From Streptomyces spinosus (GTDB lineage Bacteria; Actinomycetota; Actinomycetes; Streptomycetales; Streptomycetaceae), in contig NZ_JAINRC010000001.1 of NCBI RefSeq assembly GCF_020400655.1, forward strand, positions 186,001 to 250,000: a stretch of 64,000 bases of DNA, read 5' to 3'. Within the stretch, counting starts at the first letter, position 1; each line of letters opens with the position of its first letter. The notes beneath the pieces were generated by a model that did not search any database, was not told where the DNA came from, and saw nothing but the letters and a program-made list of their open reading frames with translations. The position numbers and the translations under genes were made by a program. Shown piece by piece: positions 8,364-17,988 of the stretch.

Positions 8364-9832
8364 TTGAGGGCGCGCAGGTGGTCACGCAGCCCGGCGCCGT
8401 ACGCGGTGGGAGTGCCGTCGTAGGCGGAGATCAGGGACGGCCCGGAGGAGCAGTCCCAGGTGTTCCAGGTCCAGCCGAGGTAGGACAGGTCGTGGTCGTC
8501 GAACCACTTCACGACCCGGTCGGTGAACCCGTGCGCGCAGGTGTTCTCGCCGATCTCCCCGGCCACCAGGGGCACCTGGGCGGCCACCGGGGCGAGGGTG
8601 GAGTTCCAGCAGCTCTCGCTCGCGCAGGAGTTGAAGTTGTAGACGTGGTACGCGGCGGCGAGATTGCCCGCCGGGTCGGTCGGTTTGTACGCGTTCCACT
8701 GGCTGAGGTCGTTCGAGTACGCCAGGCCGCCGGCCATGATGACGTTCCTGGCGCCGGTGGCCCGGACGCTGTCCACCAGGTCCTGCATGCCGGCGACCTC
8801 GTAGGAGATCCCGGGGCACGTGCCCCCGTCCCGCCAGCACGTCCAGGCGTCCGTGGCGCTGGAGGCCGCCCGGTCCGGGTAGGGCTCGTTGAACAGGTCG
8901 AACACGGCCGCCTGGTCGTCCTTGAAGGTGCTCGCCACCGACGACCAGAACGACGGGGAGTAGCGCATGTCGGGCATCGGCTTCTGGCAGGTGGCGTGCG
9001 GGTCGGTGCAGCCGGCCGAGTTCCCGGTGTACTGGCCGTAGGACCAGTGCAGTTCGAGGACCGGGGTCATGCCGTGCGCCTCGACGCGGGCCACCAGCTC
9101 CTTGACGGCGGCGATGTAGTCGGCGCCGCCGTACTCGGGCTTGACGTTGGACAGGCCGAGCCAGCACTCCTCGTTGAGCGGGATGCGGACCGCGTTGGCC
9201 TTCCAGTCGGCGATCGCCTCGACCGCCGCGTCGTCCACCGGTCCGTCCCAGATGCCGTAGCCCTGCACGCACATGAACTCGCCGCCGGAGCGGTTGACGC
9301 CGAGCAGACGGCGGGTGGTGCCGCCGGCGTCCACGAGCTTGTTGCCGGAGACCCGCAGCGCGGGCGGGGTGCCGCCGGACGGTGGCGGGGTCGTCGGCGG
9401 CGGGGTGGTCGGCTCCGAGTCGACGTTGCAGGTCGTGCCGTTGAGCGTGAACACGGCCGGTGCGGGGTCGCTCCCGGACCGGGAGGCGAGGAAGCCGGCA
9501 CTGACGCTCTCACCGGTGCCGAGCGTGCCGTTCCAGTCCTCGCCGGCCGCGGTGACGGTGCTGCCGGACTGGGACCACTTGGCGTTCCAGCCCTGAGTGA
9601 CCTTCTGTCCGCCGGCGAAGTCGAAGGTGAGCTTCCAGCCGCTCAGCGCTGTCCGGTTGTTGGTGACTTTCACCGAGCCCTGGAAGCCGCTGTCCCACTG
9701 GCTGGTGACGGTGTACTCCACCGTGCAGGCGGGCGTGGCTCCCTGGGCCGCCACCACCGGTACGACCACGCTCCCGACGAGCGCGACCGCACCGGTGACG
9801 GCTAAAAGTACTGAACGCGGGGGGTGTCGCAT
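8357..9832 (-). CDS. Secreted GH5 endoglucanase with N-terminal CBM2
   Basis: Endo-beta-1,4-glucanase, predicted secreted. 491 aa: signal peptide 1-33; CBM2 about 35-136 (C36 and C135 at its ends); Pro/Thr linker PTTPPPTTPPPSGG (141-154); GH5 catalytic domain about 157-491. The acid/base is E316 in DLFNEPYPD and the nucleophile is probably E426 in VAGEIGE. The ATG at 9832 was chosen over upstream in-frame codons because AAGGAG precedes it and a clean signal peptide follows. First gene of a GH5-GH6 operon; its upstream region carries a degenerate CebR box, so it is likely induced by cellobiose or cello-oligosaccharides together with GH48. Confidence 0.94.
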   Translation of the reverse strand: MRHPPRSVLLAVTGAVALVGSVVVPVVAAQGATPACTVEYTVTSQWDSGFQGSVKVTNNRTALSGWKLTFDFAGGQKVTQGWNAKWSQSGSTVTAAGEDWNGTLGTGESVSAGFLASRSGSDPAPAVFTLNGTTCNVDSEPTTPPPTTPPPSGGTPPALRVSGNKLVDAGGTTRRLLGVNRSGGEFMCVQGYGIWDGPVDDAAVEAIADWKANAVRIPLNEECWLGLSNVKPEYGGADYIAAVKELVARVEAHGMTPVLELHWSYGQYTGNSAGCTDPHATCQKPMPDMRYSPSFWSSVASTFKDDQAAVFDLFNEPYPDRAASSATDAWTCWRDGGTCPGISYEVAGMQDLVDSVRATGARNVIMAGGLAYSNDLSQWNAYKPTDPAGNLAAAYHVYNFNSCASESCWNSTLAPVAAQVPLVAGEIGENTCAHGFTDRVVKWFDDHDLSYLGWTWNTWDCSSGPSLISAYDGTPTAYGAGLRDHLRALNP

Positions 9833-9880
9833 GAGCGACTCCTTGCAGCTTGGCGCGCCGTGACGGACGCGTCGACTGAA

Positions 9881-9894
9881 CGGAACCGCTCCCA
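9881..9894 (-). promoter_or_regulatory. Degenerate CebR-type box upstream of GH5
   Basis: Read on the minus strand the site is TGGGAGCGGTTCCG, which matches 11 of 14 positions of the CebR box TGGGAGCGCTCCCA. It lies about 50 bp upstream of the GH5 start. A TTGGCG hexamer (9914-9919, minus strand) lies further upstream and could be a -35. Its resemblance to the exact box on the GH48 side supports shared control; binding is inferred. Confidence 0.6.
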
Positions 9895-9996
9895 CTGGTG
9901 CGAGTGAAGGTAGCGCCAAGCGGCCGGTCTGCCCAGAGGAGCCGTACGACTTTTCCTCGACCGGATCCGTCGAATCTTTTCGACTCTTCAAGCACC

Positions 9997-10025
9997 TTGA
10001 CCGCTCCGGGCCCCGTCCCCACTAT
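9997..10025 (+). promoter_or_regulatory. Putative GH48 promoter (TTGACC-N17-CACTAT)
   Basis: TTGACC (9997-10002), 17 nt spacer, CACTAT (10020-10025), about 70 bp upstream of the GH48 ATG. The last base of the -10 is the first base of the exact CebR box, so a bound repressor would block the start site. Confidence 0.6.
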
Positions 10026-10038
10026 GGGAGCGCTCCCA
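10025..10038. promoter_or_regulatory. Exact CebR box
   Basis: TGGGAGCGCTCCCA, a perfect 14-bp palindrome identical to the known CebR operator of Streptomyces cellulase genes (established knowledge: CebR is a LacI-family repressor released by cello-oligosaccharides). It overlaps the end of the predicted GH48 promoter. The cebR gene itself is not in the window. Confidence 0.92.
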
Positions 10039-10093
10039 CTGGTTCAAGCCTTGACCTCCCCCGAGCCGCATGCCCGCAAGGAGGAACCAGCAC

Positions 10094-13006
10094 ATGGATC
10101 CCGGACGTAAGAGAAGAGCCGTGCGCCGGCTGTGGACCGCGGTGGCCGCCGCGTTCGCCCTGCCCCTGACGATGCTCGCCACCGGCACCCCGGCCGCGCA
10201 CGCGGCGTCCGTGCAGTGCAGCGTCGACTACAAGACCAACGACTGGGGTTCCGGCTTCACCGCCGACCTCACGATCACCAACCGCGGCACCGACGCCATC
10301 GACGGCTGGACGCTGACGTACGCCTACACCGGCAACCAGAAGCTCTCCAACGGCTGGAACGGCACCTGGTCGCAGTCGGGCCAGACGGTCACCGTGAAGA
10401 ACGCCTCGTACAACGGCACGATCGCGACGGGGGCCGCCGTCTCCACCGGCGCCCAGTTCACCTACAGCGGCTCCAACGCCGCCCCCACGTCCTTCGCCGT
10501 CAACGGCACCACCTGCGCCGGCGCGCACCAGCCCCCGGTGACCGTGCTGACCAGCCCGAGCGCGGGCGCGGTGTACTCGCAGGGCGAGGCGGTGCCGCTG
10601 GCCGCGACCGCGGCGGCGGCCGACAACGCGACCATCGGCAAGGTGGAGTTCTACGACGACACCACGCTGCTGGGCACCGACACCAGCGCGCCCTACTCGC
10701 TCTCGGTCTCCAGCTTGACCGTGGGCAGTCATTCACTGGTGGCGAAGGCGTACGACAGCCTGGGCGCGTCCGCCGCCTCCACCCCGGTCGGCATCACGGT
10801 CGCCTCCGGACCCGCCGTGGTCGCCTCGCCATCCCAACTCGGCGTCCAGCAGGGGAAGTCGGGCACGTTCTCGGTGAAGCTGTCGACGCAGCCGAGCGCG
10901 AACGTGACGGTGAGCACGAGCCGCACGAGCGGCAACACCGGCCTGTCCGTGACGGGCGGTTCCTCGCTGACCTTCACCCCGTCGAACTGGAACACCGCGC
11001 AGACGGTGACCGTGACGGCGGACTCCTCCGGCACCGGCAGCGCGACCTTCACCGCGTCGGCCACCGGCCACACCAAGGCGACGGTCACGGTCACGGAGCT
11101 GCCCGCGTCGAAGGCGTACGACGCCCGCTTCCTCGACCTCTACGGCAAGATCACCAACCCGGCGAACGGCTACTTCTCCCCCGAGGGCATCCCGTACCAC
11201 TCGGTGGAGACGCTGATCGTCGAGGCCCCGGACCAGGGGCACGAGACCACCTCGGAGGCGTACAGCTATCTGCTGTGGCTCCAGGCGATGTACGGCAAGG
11301 TGACCGGCGACTGGTCGAAGTTCAACGGCGCGTGGGACATCATGGAGAAGTACATGATCCCCACCCACGCCGACCAGCCGACGAACTCCTCCTACAACGC
11401 CTCCAAGCCGGCCACGTACGCGCCCGAGCTGGACACCCCGAACGAGTACCCGGCGAAGCTCGACTCGTCGGTGTCCGTCGGCCCGGACCCGATCGCCGGT
11501 GAGCTGAAGTCGGCGTACGGCACGGACGACGTCTACGGCATGCACTGGATCCAGGACGTGGACAACGTCTACGGCTACGGCAACGAGCCCGGCAAGTGCG
11601 AGGCCGGTCCGACGGCCACCGGACCGTCGTACATCAACACCTTCCAGCGCGGCTCCCAGGAGTCCGTCTGGGAGACGGTCCCGCAGCCGACCTGCGACGC
11701 CTTCAAGTACGGCGGCAAGAACGGCTACCTGGACCTGTTCACCGGCGACTCCTCCTACGCCAAGCAGTGGAAGTACACCGACGCCCCGGACGCGGACTCC
11801 CGCGCCGTGCAGGCCGCGTACTGGGCGGACGTGTGGGCGAAGGCACAGGGCAAGAGCGCCGACGTGTCCGCGACGGTCGCCAAGGCCGCCAAGATGGGCG
11901 ACTACCTGCGGTACGCGATGTACGACAAGTACTTCAAGAAGATCGGCAACTGCACGAGCCCGTCCTGCCCGGCCGGCACCGGCAAGGACGCCTCGCACTA
12001 CCTGCTGTCCTGGTACTACGCCTGGGGCGGCGCCACCGACACCTCCGCCGGCTGGGCCTGGCGGATCGGCTCCAGCCATGTCCACGGCGGCTACCAGAAC
12101 CCGCTCGCCGCGTACGCGCTCAGCTCGGTCGCCGACCTGAAGCCCAAGTCGGCGACGGGCGCGACGGACTGGGGCAAGTCGCTCCAGCGGCAGCTGGAGT
12201 TCTACCAGTGGCTCCAGTCGTCCGAGGGCGCCATCGCGGGCGGTGCGACCAACAGCTGGCTGGGCCGGTACGCCACCCCGCCGGCCGGCGCGTCCACCTT
12301 CTACGGCATGTACTACGACTGGCAGCCCGTCTACCACGACCCGCCGTCCAACCAGTGGTTCGGGTTCCAGACGTGGTCGATGGAGCGGGTCGCCGAGTAC
12401 TACCAGCAGACCGGGAACGCCGCGGCGAAGGCCATCCTCGACAAGTGGGTCAAGTGGGCGCTGTCCAAGACCACGGTCAACCCGGACGGCACCTACCGCA
12501 TCCCCTCCACCCTCCAGTGGTCGGGCCAGCCCGACACCTGGAACGCGTCGAACCCCGGTTCCAACAGCGGACTGCACGTCACCGTCGCCGACTACACCGA
12601 CGACGTCGGCGTGGCCGCCTCCTACGCCAAGACACTGACGTACTACGCCGCCAAGTCCGGTGACGCCGCCGCCAAGTCCACGGCGAAGGCGCTGCTGGAC
12701 GGCATGTGGGACAACTACCAGGACAGCCTCGGCATCGCCGTCCCGGAGACCCGCACCGACTACAGCCGGTTCGGCGACAGCGTCTACGTGCCGAACGGCT
12801 GGACCGGCACGATGCCGAACGGCGACGCGATCAACGCGTCGTCCACGTTCGCCTCACTGCGGTCCTTCTACAAGAGCGACCCGAACTGGTCGAAGGTCGA
12901 GGCCTACCTCAAGGGCGGCGCCGCTCCCGTCTTCACGTACCACCGCTTCTGGGCCCAGGCGGACATCGCCCTGGCCATGGGCTCGTACGCCGAGCTCCTG
13001 GAATAG
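10094..13006 (+). CDS. Secreted GH48 cellulase with CBM2 and Ig-like domains
   Basis: Processive cellobiohydrolase attacking reducing ends (GH48 family knowledge), usually the key partner of GH6 enzymes. 970 aa: signal peptide about 1-36; CBM2 about 38-135; an Ig-like domain about 142-232 ([20 protein letters not shown]); a second beta-rich module about 233-330; GH48 domain about 335-970. The conserved [13 protein letters not shown] motif holds the proposed acid Glu. The ATG at 10094 was chosen over the ATG at 10070 because AAGGAGG sits 9-10 nt upstream of it. Divergent from GH5-GH6 and controlled by an exact CebR box. GH74 follows after 70 bp. Confidence 0.95.
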   Translation: MDPGRKRRAVRRLWTAVAAAFALPLTMLATGTPAAHAASVQCSVDYKTNDWGSGFTADLTITNRGTDAIDGWTLTYAYTGNQKLSNGWNGTWSQSGQTVTVKNASYNGTIATGAAVSTGAQFTYSGSNAAPTSFAVNGTTCAGAHQPPVTVLTSPSAGAVYSQGEAVPLAATAAAADNATIGKVEFYDDTTLLGTDTSAPYSLSVSSLTVGSHSLVAKAYDSLGASAASTPVGITVASGPAVVASPSQLGVQQGKSGTFSVKLSTQPSANVTVSTSRTSGNTGLSVTGGSSLTFTPSNWNTAQTVTVTADSSGTGSATFTASATGHTKATVTVTELPASKAYDARFLDLYGKITNPANGYFSPEGIPYHSVETLIVEAPDQGHETTSEAYSYLLWLQAMYGKVTGDWSKFNGAWDIMEKYMIPTHADQPTNSSYNASKPATYAPELDTPNEYPAKLDSSVSVGPDPIAGELKSAYGTDDVYGMHWIQDVDNVYGYGNEPGKCEAGPTATGPSYINTFQRGSQESVWETVPQPTCDAFKYGGKNGYLDLFTGDSSYAKQWKYTDAPDADSRAVQAAYWADVWAKAQGKSADVSATVAKAAKMGDYLRYAMYDKYFKKIGNCTSPSCPAGTGKDASHYLLSWYYAWGGATDTSAGWAWRIGSSHVHGGYQNPLAAYALSSVADLKPKSATGATDWGKSLQRQLEFYQWLQSSEGAIAGGATNSWLGRYATPPAGASTFYGMYYDWQPVYHDPPSNQWFGFQTWSMERVAEYYQQTGNAAAKAILDKWVKWALSKTTVNPDGTYRIPSTLQWSGQPDTWNASNPGSNSGLHVTVADYTDDVGVAASYAKTLTYYAAKSGDAAAKSTAKALLDGMWDNYQDSLGIAVPETRTDYSRFGDSVYVPNGWTGTMPNGDAINASSTFASLRSFYKSDPNWSKVEAYLKGGAAPVFTYHRFWAQADIALAMGSYAELLE

Positions 13007-13023
13007 GACCGGCACCTCTTCAC

Positions 13024-13054
13024 GGGCGGCCCCCTTTCCCCTGGGGGGCCGCCC
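13024..13054 (+). terminator. Hairpin between GH48 and GH74
   Basis: An 11-bp stem (13024-13034 with 13044-13054) with a 9-nt loop. It follows the GH48 stop by 17 bp and ends just before the GH74 ribosome binding site. It may partly terminate transcription, lowering GH74 relative to GH48, or stabilise the GH48 mRNA end. Confidence 0.65.
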
Positions 13055-13076
13055 CCGCCATGGGAGGACCCCCGCC

Positions 13077-15722
13077 ATGCGGAGAACCCGCATCCTCACC
13101 GCCGTGCTGGCCCTCGCCGCCGGCCTGCTGTCCGGCACCCCGCCCGCACTCGCCGGCCCCGCCCCGCGCACGGCCCTCGCCGCGGACACCTACACCTGGA
13201 AGAACGCCCGGATCGACGGCGGCGGCTTCGTCCCCGGGATCGTCTTCAACCGCTCCGAGAAGGACCTGGTCTACGCCCGCACCGACATCGGCGGCGCCTA
13301 CCGCTGGCAGGAGCGGACGAAGACGTGGACGCCGCTGCTGGACTCGGTCGGCTGGGACGAATGGGGCCACACCGGCGTGGTGAGCCTGGCCTCCGACCCG
13401 GTCGACCCCGACAAGGTCTACGCGGCCGTCGGGACGTACACCAACAGCTGGGACCCGACGAACGGCGCGGTGCTGCGCTCCGCCGACCGGGGCGCCAGCT
13501 GGCGCAAGGCCGACCTGCCCTTCAAGCTCGGCGGCAACATGCCCGGCCGGGGCATGGGCGAGCGGCTGGCGGTCGACCCGAACCGCGACAGCGTGCTGTA
13601 CCTGGGCGCGCCCAGCGGCAGGGGCCTGTGGCGGTCGACGGACTCGGGGGTGACCTGGTCGCAGGTGACGAGCTTCCCCAACCCGGGCACCTACCGGCAG
13701 GACCCGGACGACACGAGCGGGTACGCGAGCGACAACCAGGGCATCGTCTGGGTCACCTTCGACGAGTCCACGGGGACCTCCGGGAGCGCGACGAAGACCG
13801 TCTACGTCGGGGTCGCCGACCAGGACAACGCGGTCTACCGCTCGACCGACGCGGGCGCCACCTGGACCCGGCTGGCCGGCCAGCCGACCGGATACCTGGC
13901 GCACAAGGGCGTGCTGGACGCGGAGAACGGGTTCCTGTACCTCGCCTACAGCGACAAGGGCGGCCCCTACGACGGCGGCAAGGGCCGGCTGTGGCGGTAC
14001 GCGACGGCGACCGGCACCTGGACCGACATCAGCCCGGTCGCGGAGGCGGACACCTCCTACGGCTTCAGCGGGCTGACGGTCGACCGCCGGCACCCGTCCA
14101 CCGTGATGGCGACCGCGTACAGCTCCTGGTGGCCGGACACCCAGCTCTTCCGCTCCACCGACAGCGGCGCCACCTGGACGAAGGCCTGGGACTACACGTC
14201 GTACCCCGACCGCTCGAACCGGTACACCATCGACGTGTCCTCCTCCCCCTGGCTGACCTTCGGCGCGCACCCCTCCCCGCCCGAACAGACGCCGAAACTG
14301 GGGTGGCTGACGGAGGCCCTGGAGATCGACCCGTTCGACTCCTCCCGGATGATGTACGGGACGGGCGCCACGCTCTACGGCACCGAGGACCTCACCGAGT
14401 GGGACAGCGGCGGCCGGTTCACCGTGAAGCCGATGGTGCGGGGCCTGGAGGAGACGGCGGTCAACGACCTCGCGGCGCCGCCCTCCGGTGACGCGCGGCT
14501 GTTCAGCGCGCTCGGCGACATCGGCGGCTTCCGGCACACGGACCTCACCGAGGTGCCGTCGATGATGTACACCTCCCCCACCTTCACCACGACCACGAGC
14601 CTGGACTTCGCGGAGGCGGACCCCGCCATGGTGGTCCGGGCCGGTGACCTGGACTCCGGCCCGCACATCGCGTTCTCCACGGACAACGGCGCCCACTGGT
14701 TCGCGGGCACCGATCCCCCGGGCGTCTCGGGCGGCGGCACGGTGGCCGCGGCGGCGGACGGCAGCCGGTTCGTGTGGAGCCCGGCCGGCACGGGCGTGCG
14801 GTACGCGACGGGCTTCGGCACGTCCTGGTCGGCGTCGAGCGGCATCCCGGCCGGCGCGCTCGTCGAGTCGGACCGCGTCGACCCCAGGACCTTCTACGGC
14901 TTCGGGTCCGGGAGGTTCTACGTCAGCAGGGACGGCGGCGCGACCTTCACGGCGTCCTCGGCGACGGGGCTGCCGGCCGGGGACAGCGTGCGCTTCAAGG
15001 CGCTGCCCGGCACGGAGGGCGACATCTGGCTGGCCGGCGGGGCGGCCGACGGCGCGTACGGCCTGTGGCACTCCACGGACGGCGGCGCGAGCTTCGCCCG
15101 GCTGCCGAACGTCGAGCAGGCCGACACGATCGGCTTCGGCAAGGCCGCGCCGGGAGCGACGTACCAGACCCTCTACACCAGCGCGAGGATCGGCGGAGTG
15201 CGCGGCGTCTTCCGCTCCACGGACACGGGGGCGAGCTGGACCCGCGTCAACGACGACGCCCACCAGTGGGGCCGGACGGGCACGGCGATCACCGGCGACC
15301 CGCGGGTGTACGGCCGGGTGTACGTCGCGACCAACGGCCGGGGCGTCGTCTACGGCGACACCTCCGGCCCCGGCGGCGGCGGTACGCATCCGCCTCCGTC
15401 CGGCGCCTGCACGGTCACCTACGAGATCACCAACCAGTGGGCCGACGGCTTCCAGGCGGACGTACATCTGACCAACACCGGCACGACGGCCTGGAGTAGC
15501 TGGTCCCTGGGCTGGACGTTCCCGGACGGCCAGAGGATCACGCACCTGTGGAACGCCGGCCACACGCAGTCGGGTCCGGCGGTGACGACGAAGAACGTGA
15601 GCTGGAACGCCATCGTGACGGCGGGCTCCTCGGTCGGCTTCGGCTTCACGGGCAGCTGGTCGGGCGCGAACACCAGGCCGGCGGCGTTCACCCTGGACGG
15701 CCGGACCTGCGCGAGCGGCTGA
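13077..15722 (+). CDS. Secreted GH74 xyloglucanase with C-terminal CBM2
   Basis: Hydrolyses the xyloglucan coat of plant cellulose, opening it to the neighbouring cellulases. 881 aa: signal peptide about 1-36; a double seven-bladed propeller of GH74 repeats (many RSTDSGxTW / RSTDxGASW Asp-box motifs) about 38-775; Gly/Pro linker; CBM2 about 780-881. Both catalytic aspartates of the family can be read: D70 in ARTDIGGAYRW and the one in SALGDIGGFRH. The ATG at 13077 follows GGGAGG. Here the CBM2 is at the C-terminus, unlike in the three neighbouring enzymes. Probably co-regulated with GH48. Confidence 0.94.
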   Translation: MRRTRILTAVLALAAGLLSGTPPALAGPAPRTALAADTYTWKNARIDGGGFVPGIVFNRSEKDLVYARTDIGGAYRWQERTKTWTPLLDSVGWDEWGHTGVVSLASDPVDPDKVYAAVGTYTNSWDPTNGAVLRSADRGASWRKADLPFKLGGNMPGRGMGERLAVDPNRDSVLYLGAPSGRGLWRSTDSGVTWSQVTSFPNPGTYRQDPDDTSGYASDNQGIVWVTFDESTGTSGSATKTVYVGVADQDNAVYRSTDAGATWTRLAGQPTGYLAHKGVLDAENGFLYLAYSDKGGPYDGGKGRLWRYATATGTWTDISPVAEADTSYGFSGLTVDRRHPSTVMATAYSSWWPDTQLFRSTDSGATWTKAWDYTSYPDRSNRYTIDVSSSPWLTFGAHPSPPEQTPKLGWLTEALEIDPFDSSRMMYGTGATLYGTEDLTEWDSGGRFTVKPMVRGLEETAVNDLAAPPSGDARLFSALGDIGGFRHTDLTEVPSMMYTSPTFTTTTSLDFAEADPAMVVRAGDLDSGPHIAFSTDNGAHWFAGTDPPGVSGGGTVAAAADGSRFVWSPAGTGVRYATGFGTSWSASSGIPAGALVESDRVDPRTFYGFGSGRFYVSRDGGATFTASSATGLPAGDSVRFKALPGTEGDIWLAGGAADGAYGLWHSTDGGASFARLPNVEQADTIGFGKAAPGATYQTLYTSARIGGVRGVFRSTDTGASWTRVNDDAHQWGRTGTAITGDPRVYGRVYVATNGRGVVYGDTSGPGGGGTHPPPSGACTVTYEITNQWADGFQADVHLTNTGTTAWSSWSLGWTFPDGQRITHLWNAGHTQSGPAVTTKNVSWNAIVTAGSSVGFGFTGSWSGANTRPAAFTLDGRTCASG

Positions 15723-15887
15723 CCCCGCGGCACTGGTGCGACGGTGGTTCCCGTGGTGTGCTGGAGGTGACGGGAAGGACGCGTTGCAGACGCGGGGAAG
15801 CGGCCGGCAGCCGCGCACCGCGCAATCCTGATCCGCGAGAAGCGGGTGACGCCCTTCCCGTCCTGCCTGCCCGCGGCTCGCGGGCCG

Positions 15888-17609
15888 TCACCGGGCGGGC
15901 AGCGGGACCCGCCAGCTGAGCGTGGTGCCGCCGCCGTCGGGGCGGGCCAGGTCCAGGCTGCCGCCGAGCTGCGCCGCGCGCTCGGCCATGTTGCGCAGCC
16001 CGCTGCGGCGGCCGTCGGGTGCGATGCCCACGCCGTTGTCCGAGACGGTCAGGCACACCTCGCGGCCGTCGGTCGTCAGGACCACCCGGGCGCGGTCGGC
16101 GCGCGCGTGCCGGGCGATGTTGGTGAGGGCCTCGGACAGCACCGCCATGACGTGGTCGGCGATCTCGGGCGGCACGTCCGTGTCCACCAGGCCCTCCATG
16201 CGCAGGCTGGGCGTGAGGCCCAGGACGGGGGCCGCCTCGCCGACCGTGCGCACGACCCGGGCCCGCAGCCCACCGCCGCTCGCGGCGCCCGCGCGGGTCC
16301 GCAGCCCGAAGATCGTCGACCTGATGATCTTGATGGTCTCGTCGAGGTCGTCCACGGCCCGCAGGACCCGCTCGGCGGCCTCGGGGTGCTCGATGAAGCG
16401 GCCCGCGCTCTGCAGGGTCATCCCGGTCGCGAACAGCCGCTGGATGGCGAGGTCGTGCAGGTCCCGGGCGATCCGGTCGCGCTCCTCCAGCACCGCGATC
16501 TGCTGGGCGTCCCGCCGGCGCTCGGCCAGTTCCATGGCGATCGCGGCTTGGGCGGCGAACCCCTGGAGCATCTCGGTCTCCTTCGCCAGGAAGACCGGCC
16601 TTCCCGCCTCGCGGGCCACCAGGACCACCCCGCGCACCCCGCCCTCCCCGGTGCCGATGGGCACGGCCACGGCGGGACCCAGACCGCCTGAGCGCGGGGG
16701 TTCGGACGCGATCCGGGAGTCGTGGCCGACGTGGTCGCCGGTGACCGGGGCCGCGGCGGAGAAGGCCTGGCCCATCAGGCCGTCCTGCGGGGACAGCACC
16801 AGCCCGCGGTGTGCCTCCGCCTCCGCGCCCACGGCGATCTCCACGGAGAGCGACCCGGTGCCCGCCATGGGCAGCGCCACCGCCGCCAGGGCCGACCCCG
16901 TGATCTCCCGGGCGCGCTCCGCGATCAGTTCCAGCGCCTCCGCGCGCTCGCTGCCGGACATCAGACGGTGGCCGATCTCCGCCTGCGCCAGCAGCCAGCG
17001 CTCGCGCAGCCGGGACTCCTCGTACAGACGGGCGTTGTCGATCGCCACGCCGGCGGCGACGGCGAGCGTCGACAGCACCGACTCGTCCTCCTCGTCGAAG
17101 TCCGCGCCCCCGCGCTTCTCGGTCAGGTAGAGATTGCCGAAGACCTGGTCACGGACCCGGATCGGGACGCCGAGGAAGCTGTTCATCGGCGGATGGCCGG
17201 GCGGGAAGCCGTACGAGGCGGGGTGCTCGGAGAGCTTGGGCAGGCGCAGCGGTTCGGGGTGGCGGATCAGCTCGCCGAGGATGCCGTGGCCCTGTGGGTA
17301 CGGGCCGATCACGGCGATCTCCTCCTCGGACACGCCGACGGTGTGGAACGCCGACAGGGTCCTGCCGTCGGGTCCGATGACGCCGAGGGCGGCGTACTCG
17401 GCGTCGACGAGCACGGCGGCGGCCTCCACGATGGAGCGGAGCGCCTGTTCCAGTTCCAGCTCGCGGCCGACGGAGAGGACCGCCTCCAGGAGGCTGTGCA
17501 CCCGGTCGCGGGTACCCCGCGCCGCGTCGATCCGGGCCTGAAGTTCCTCCAGCAGCTCGTCCAGCCTCAGCTGCGGCAGGCGTACGCGGGGCTCCTCCGG
17601 GCGGTCCAC
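15888..17609 (-). CDS. GAF-GAF sensor histidine kinase, DevS/DosS-like
   Basis: Cytosolic two-component kinase, 573 aa, no membrane segment. Order: short N-terminus with RLPQLRLDELLEEL, GAF-1 about 40-180, GAF-2 about 195-345, HisKA_3 dimerisation domain with phospho-acceptor His in RDLHDLAIQ, and HATPase (NARHARADRA, DNGVGIAPD, GLRNM). GAF-1 contains GFPPGHPPM; in Mycobacterium DosS the matching His is, to my knowledge, the proximal heme ligand, so oxygen, NO or redox sensing is likely. The GTG at 17609 was chosen because GGAGG lies 6 nt upstream; a longer frame back to 17666 has no ribosome site. The likely partner is the NarL-type regulator at 18473-19174. Confidence 0.88.
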   Translation of the reverse strand: MDRPEEPRVRLPQLRLDELLEELQARIDAARGTRDRVHSLLEAVLSVGRELELEQALRSIVEAAAVLVDAEYAALGVIGPDGRTLSAFHTVGVSEEEIAVIGPYPQGHGILGELIRHPEPLRLPKLSEHPASYGFPPGHPPMNSFLGVPIRVRDQVFGNLYLTEKRGGADFDEEDESVLSTLAVAAGVAIDNARLYEESRLRERWLLAQAEIGHRLMSGSERAEALELIAERAREITGSALAAVALPMAGTGSLSVEIAVGAEAEAHRGLVLSPQDGLMGQAFSAAAPVTGDHVGHDSRIASEPPRSGGLGPAVAVPIGTGEGGVRGVVLVAREAGRPVFLAKETEMLQGFAAQAAIAMELAERRRDAQQIAVLEERDRIARDLHDLAIQRLFATGMTLQSAGRFIEHPEAAERVLRAVDDLDETIKIIRSTIFGLRTRAGAASGGGLRARVVRTVGEAAPVLGLTPSLRMEGLVDTDVPPEIADHVMAVLSEALTNIARHARADRARVVLTTDGREVCLTVSDNGVGIAPDGRRSGLRNMAERAAQLGGSLDLARPDGGGTTLSWRVPLPAR

Positions 17610-17988
17610 CACATGCCTCCAGGTCCCCCTCGCCGCGCCGGCCCGGCGCCGACGGGTCGTCTCCACGGTATCCGGTCCGGCACGGGGGGGCGGCGCGCGG
17701 TACCGGCCCCCGCCACCGGCCGCGACCGGGACCGACGGCCGCCGGTCTTGGCCCGTACGGCCCTGGCGGCACGGACGGCCCTCGCCGAGAGTGGCCCCAG
17801 GAGCGGCACCGGTCCCCCGCGGTGCCGCTCCCCCGCATCACCCGGCCGCCGAGGGGCCCCGACGACCGCCGGGCGGCGGCCCGGAATGAAAGCCGTCCCG
17901 CTCCTCCGGGTGCCGGGACCGGGCGGGGGGCGGGATCGGGGCCGTCCGGCCCTACCGGGGGGCGGGCGGGACCGGTTCGCTGGGTCTC
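17610..17988. other. 379-bp divergent intergenic region
   Basis: Lies between the histidine kinase (leftward) and the STAS gene (rightward). Apart from the 11-bp-stem hairpin at 17800-17831 and G-rich runs near 17930-17975, I see no gene. No confident promoter hexamers were found. Confidence 0.6.
17800..17831. other. Strong hairpin in a divergent promoter region
   Basis: GGAGCGGCACC (17800-17810) pairs perfectly with GGTGCCGCTCC (17821-17831) around a 10-nt loop. No gene ends here, so it is not an ordinary terminator. It could be an operator, an attenuator or part of a small RNA. Confidence 0.6.

Noticed and set aside
6504..15722. Cellulosome components
   Set aside because: No dockerin or cohesin modules are seen; all four enzymes carry their own CBM2 and are free-enzyme type.
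13020..15818. 932-codon open frame on the minus strand
   Set aside because: Antisense to the well-supported GH74 gene; Arg/Gly/Pro/Val-rich with no family pattern.
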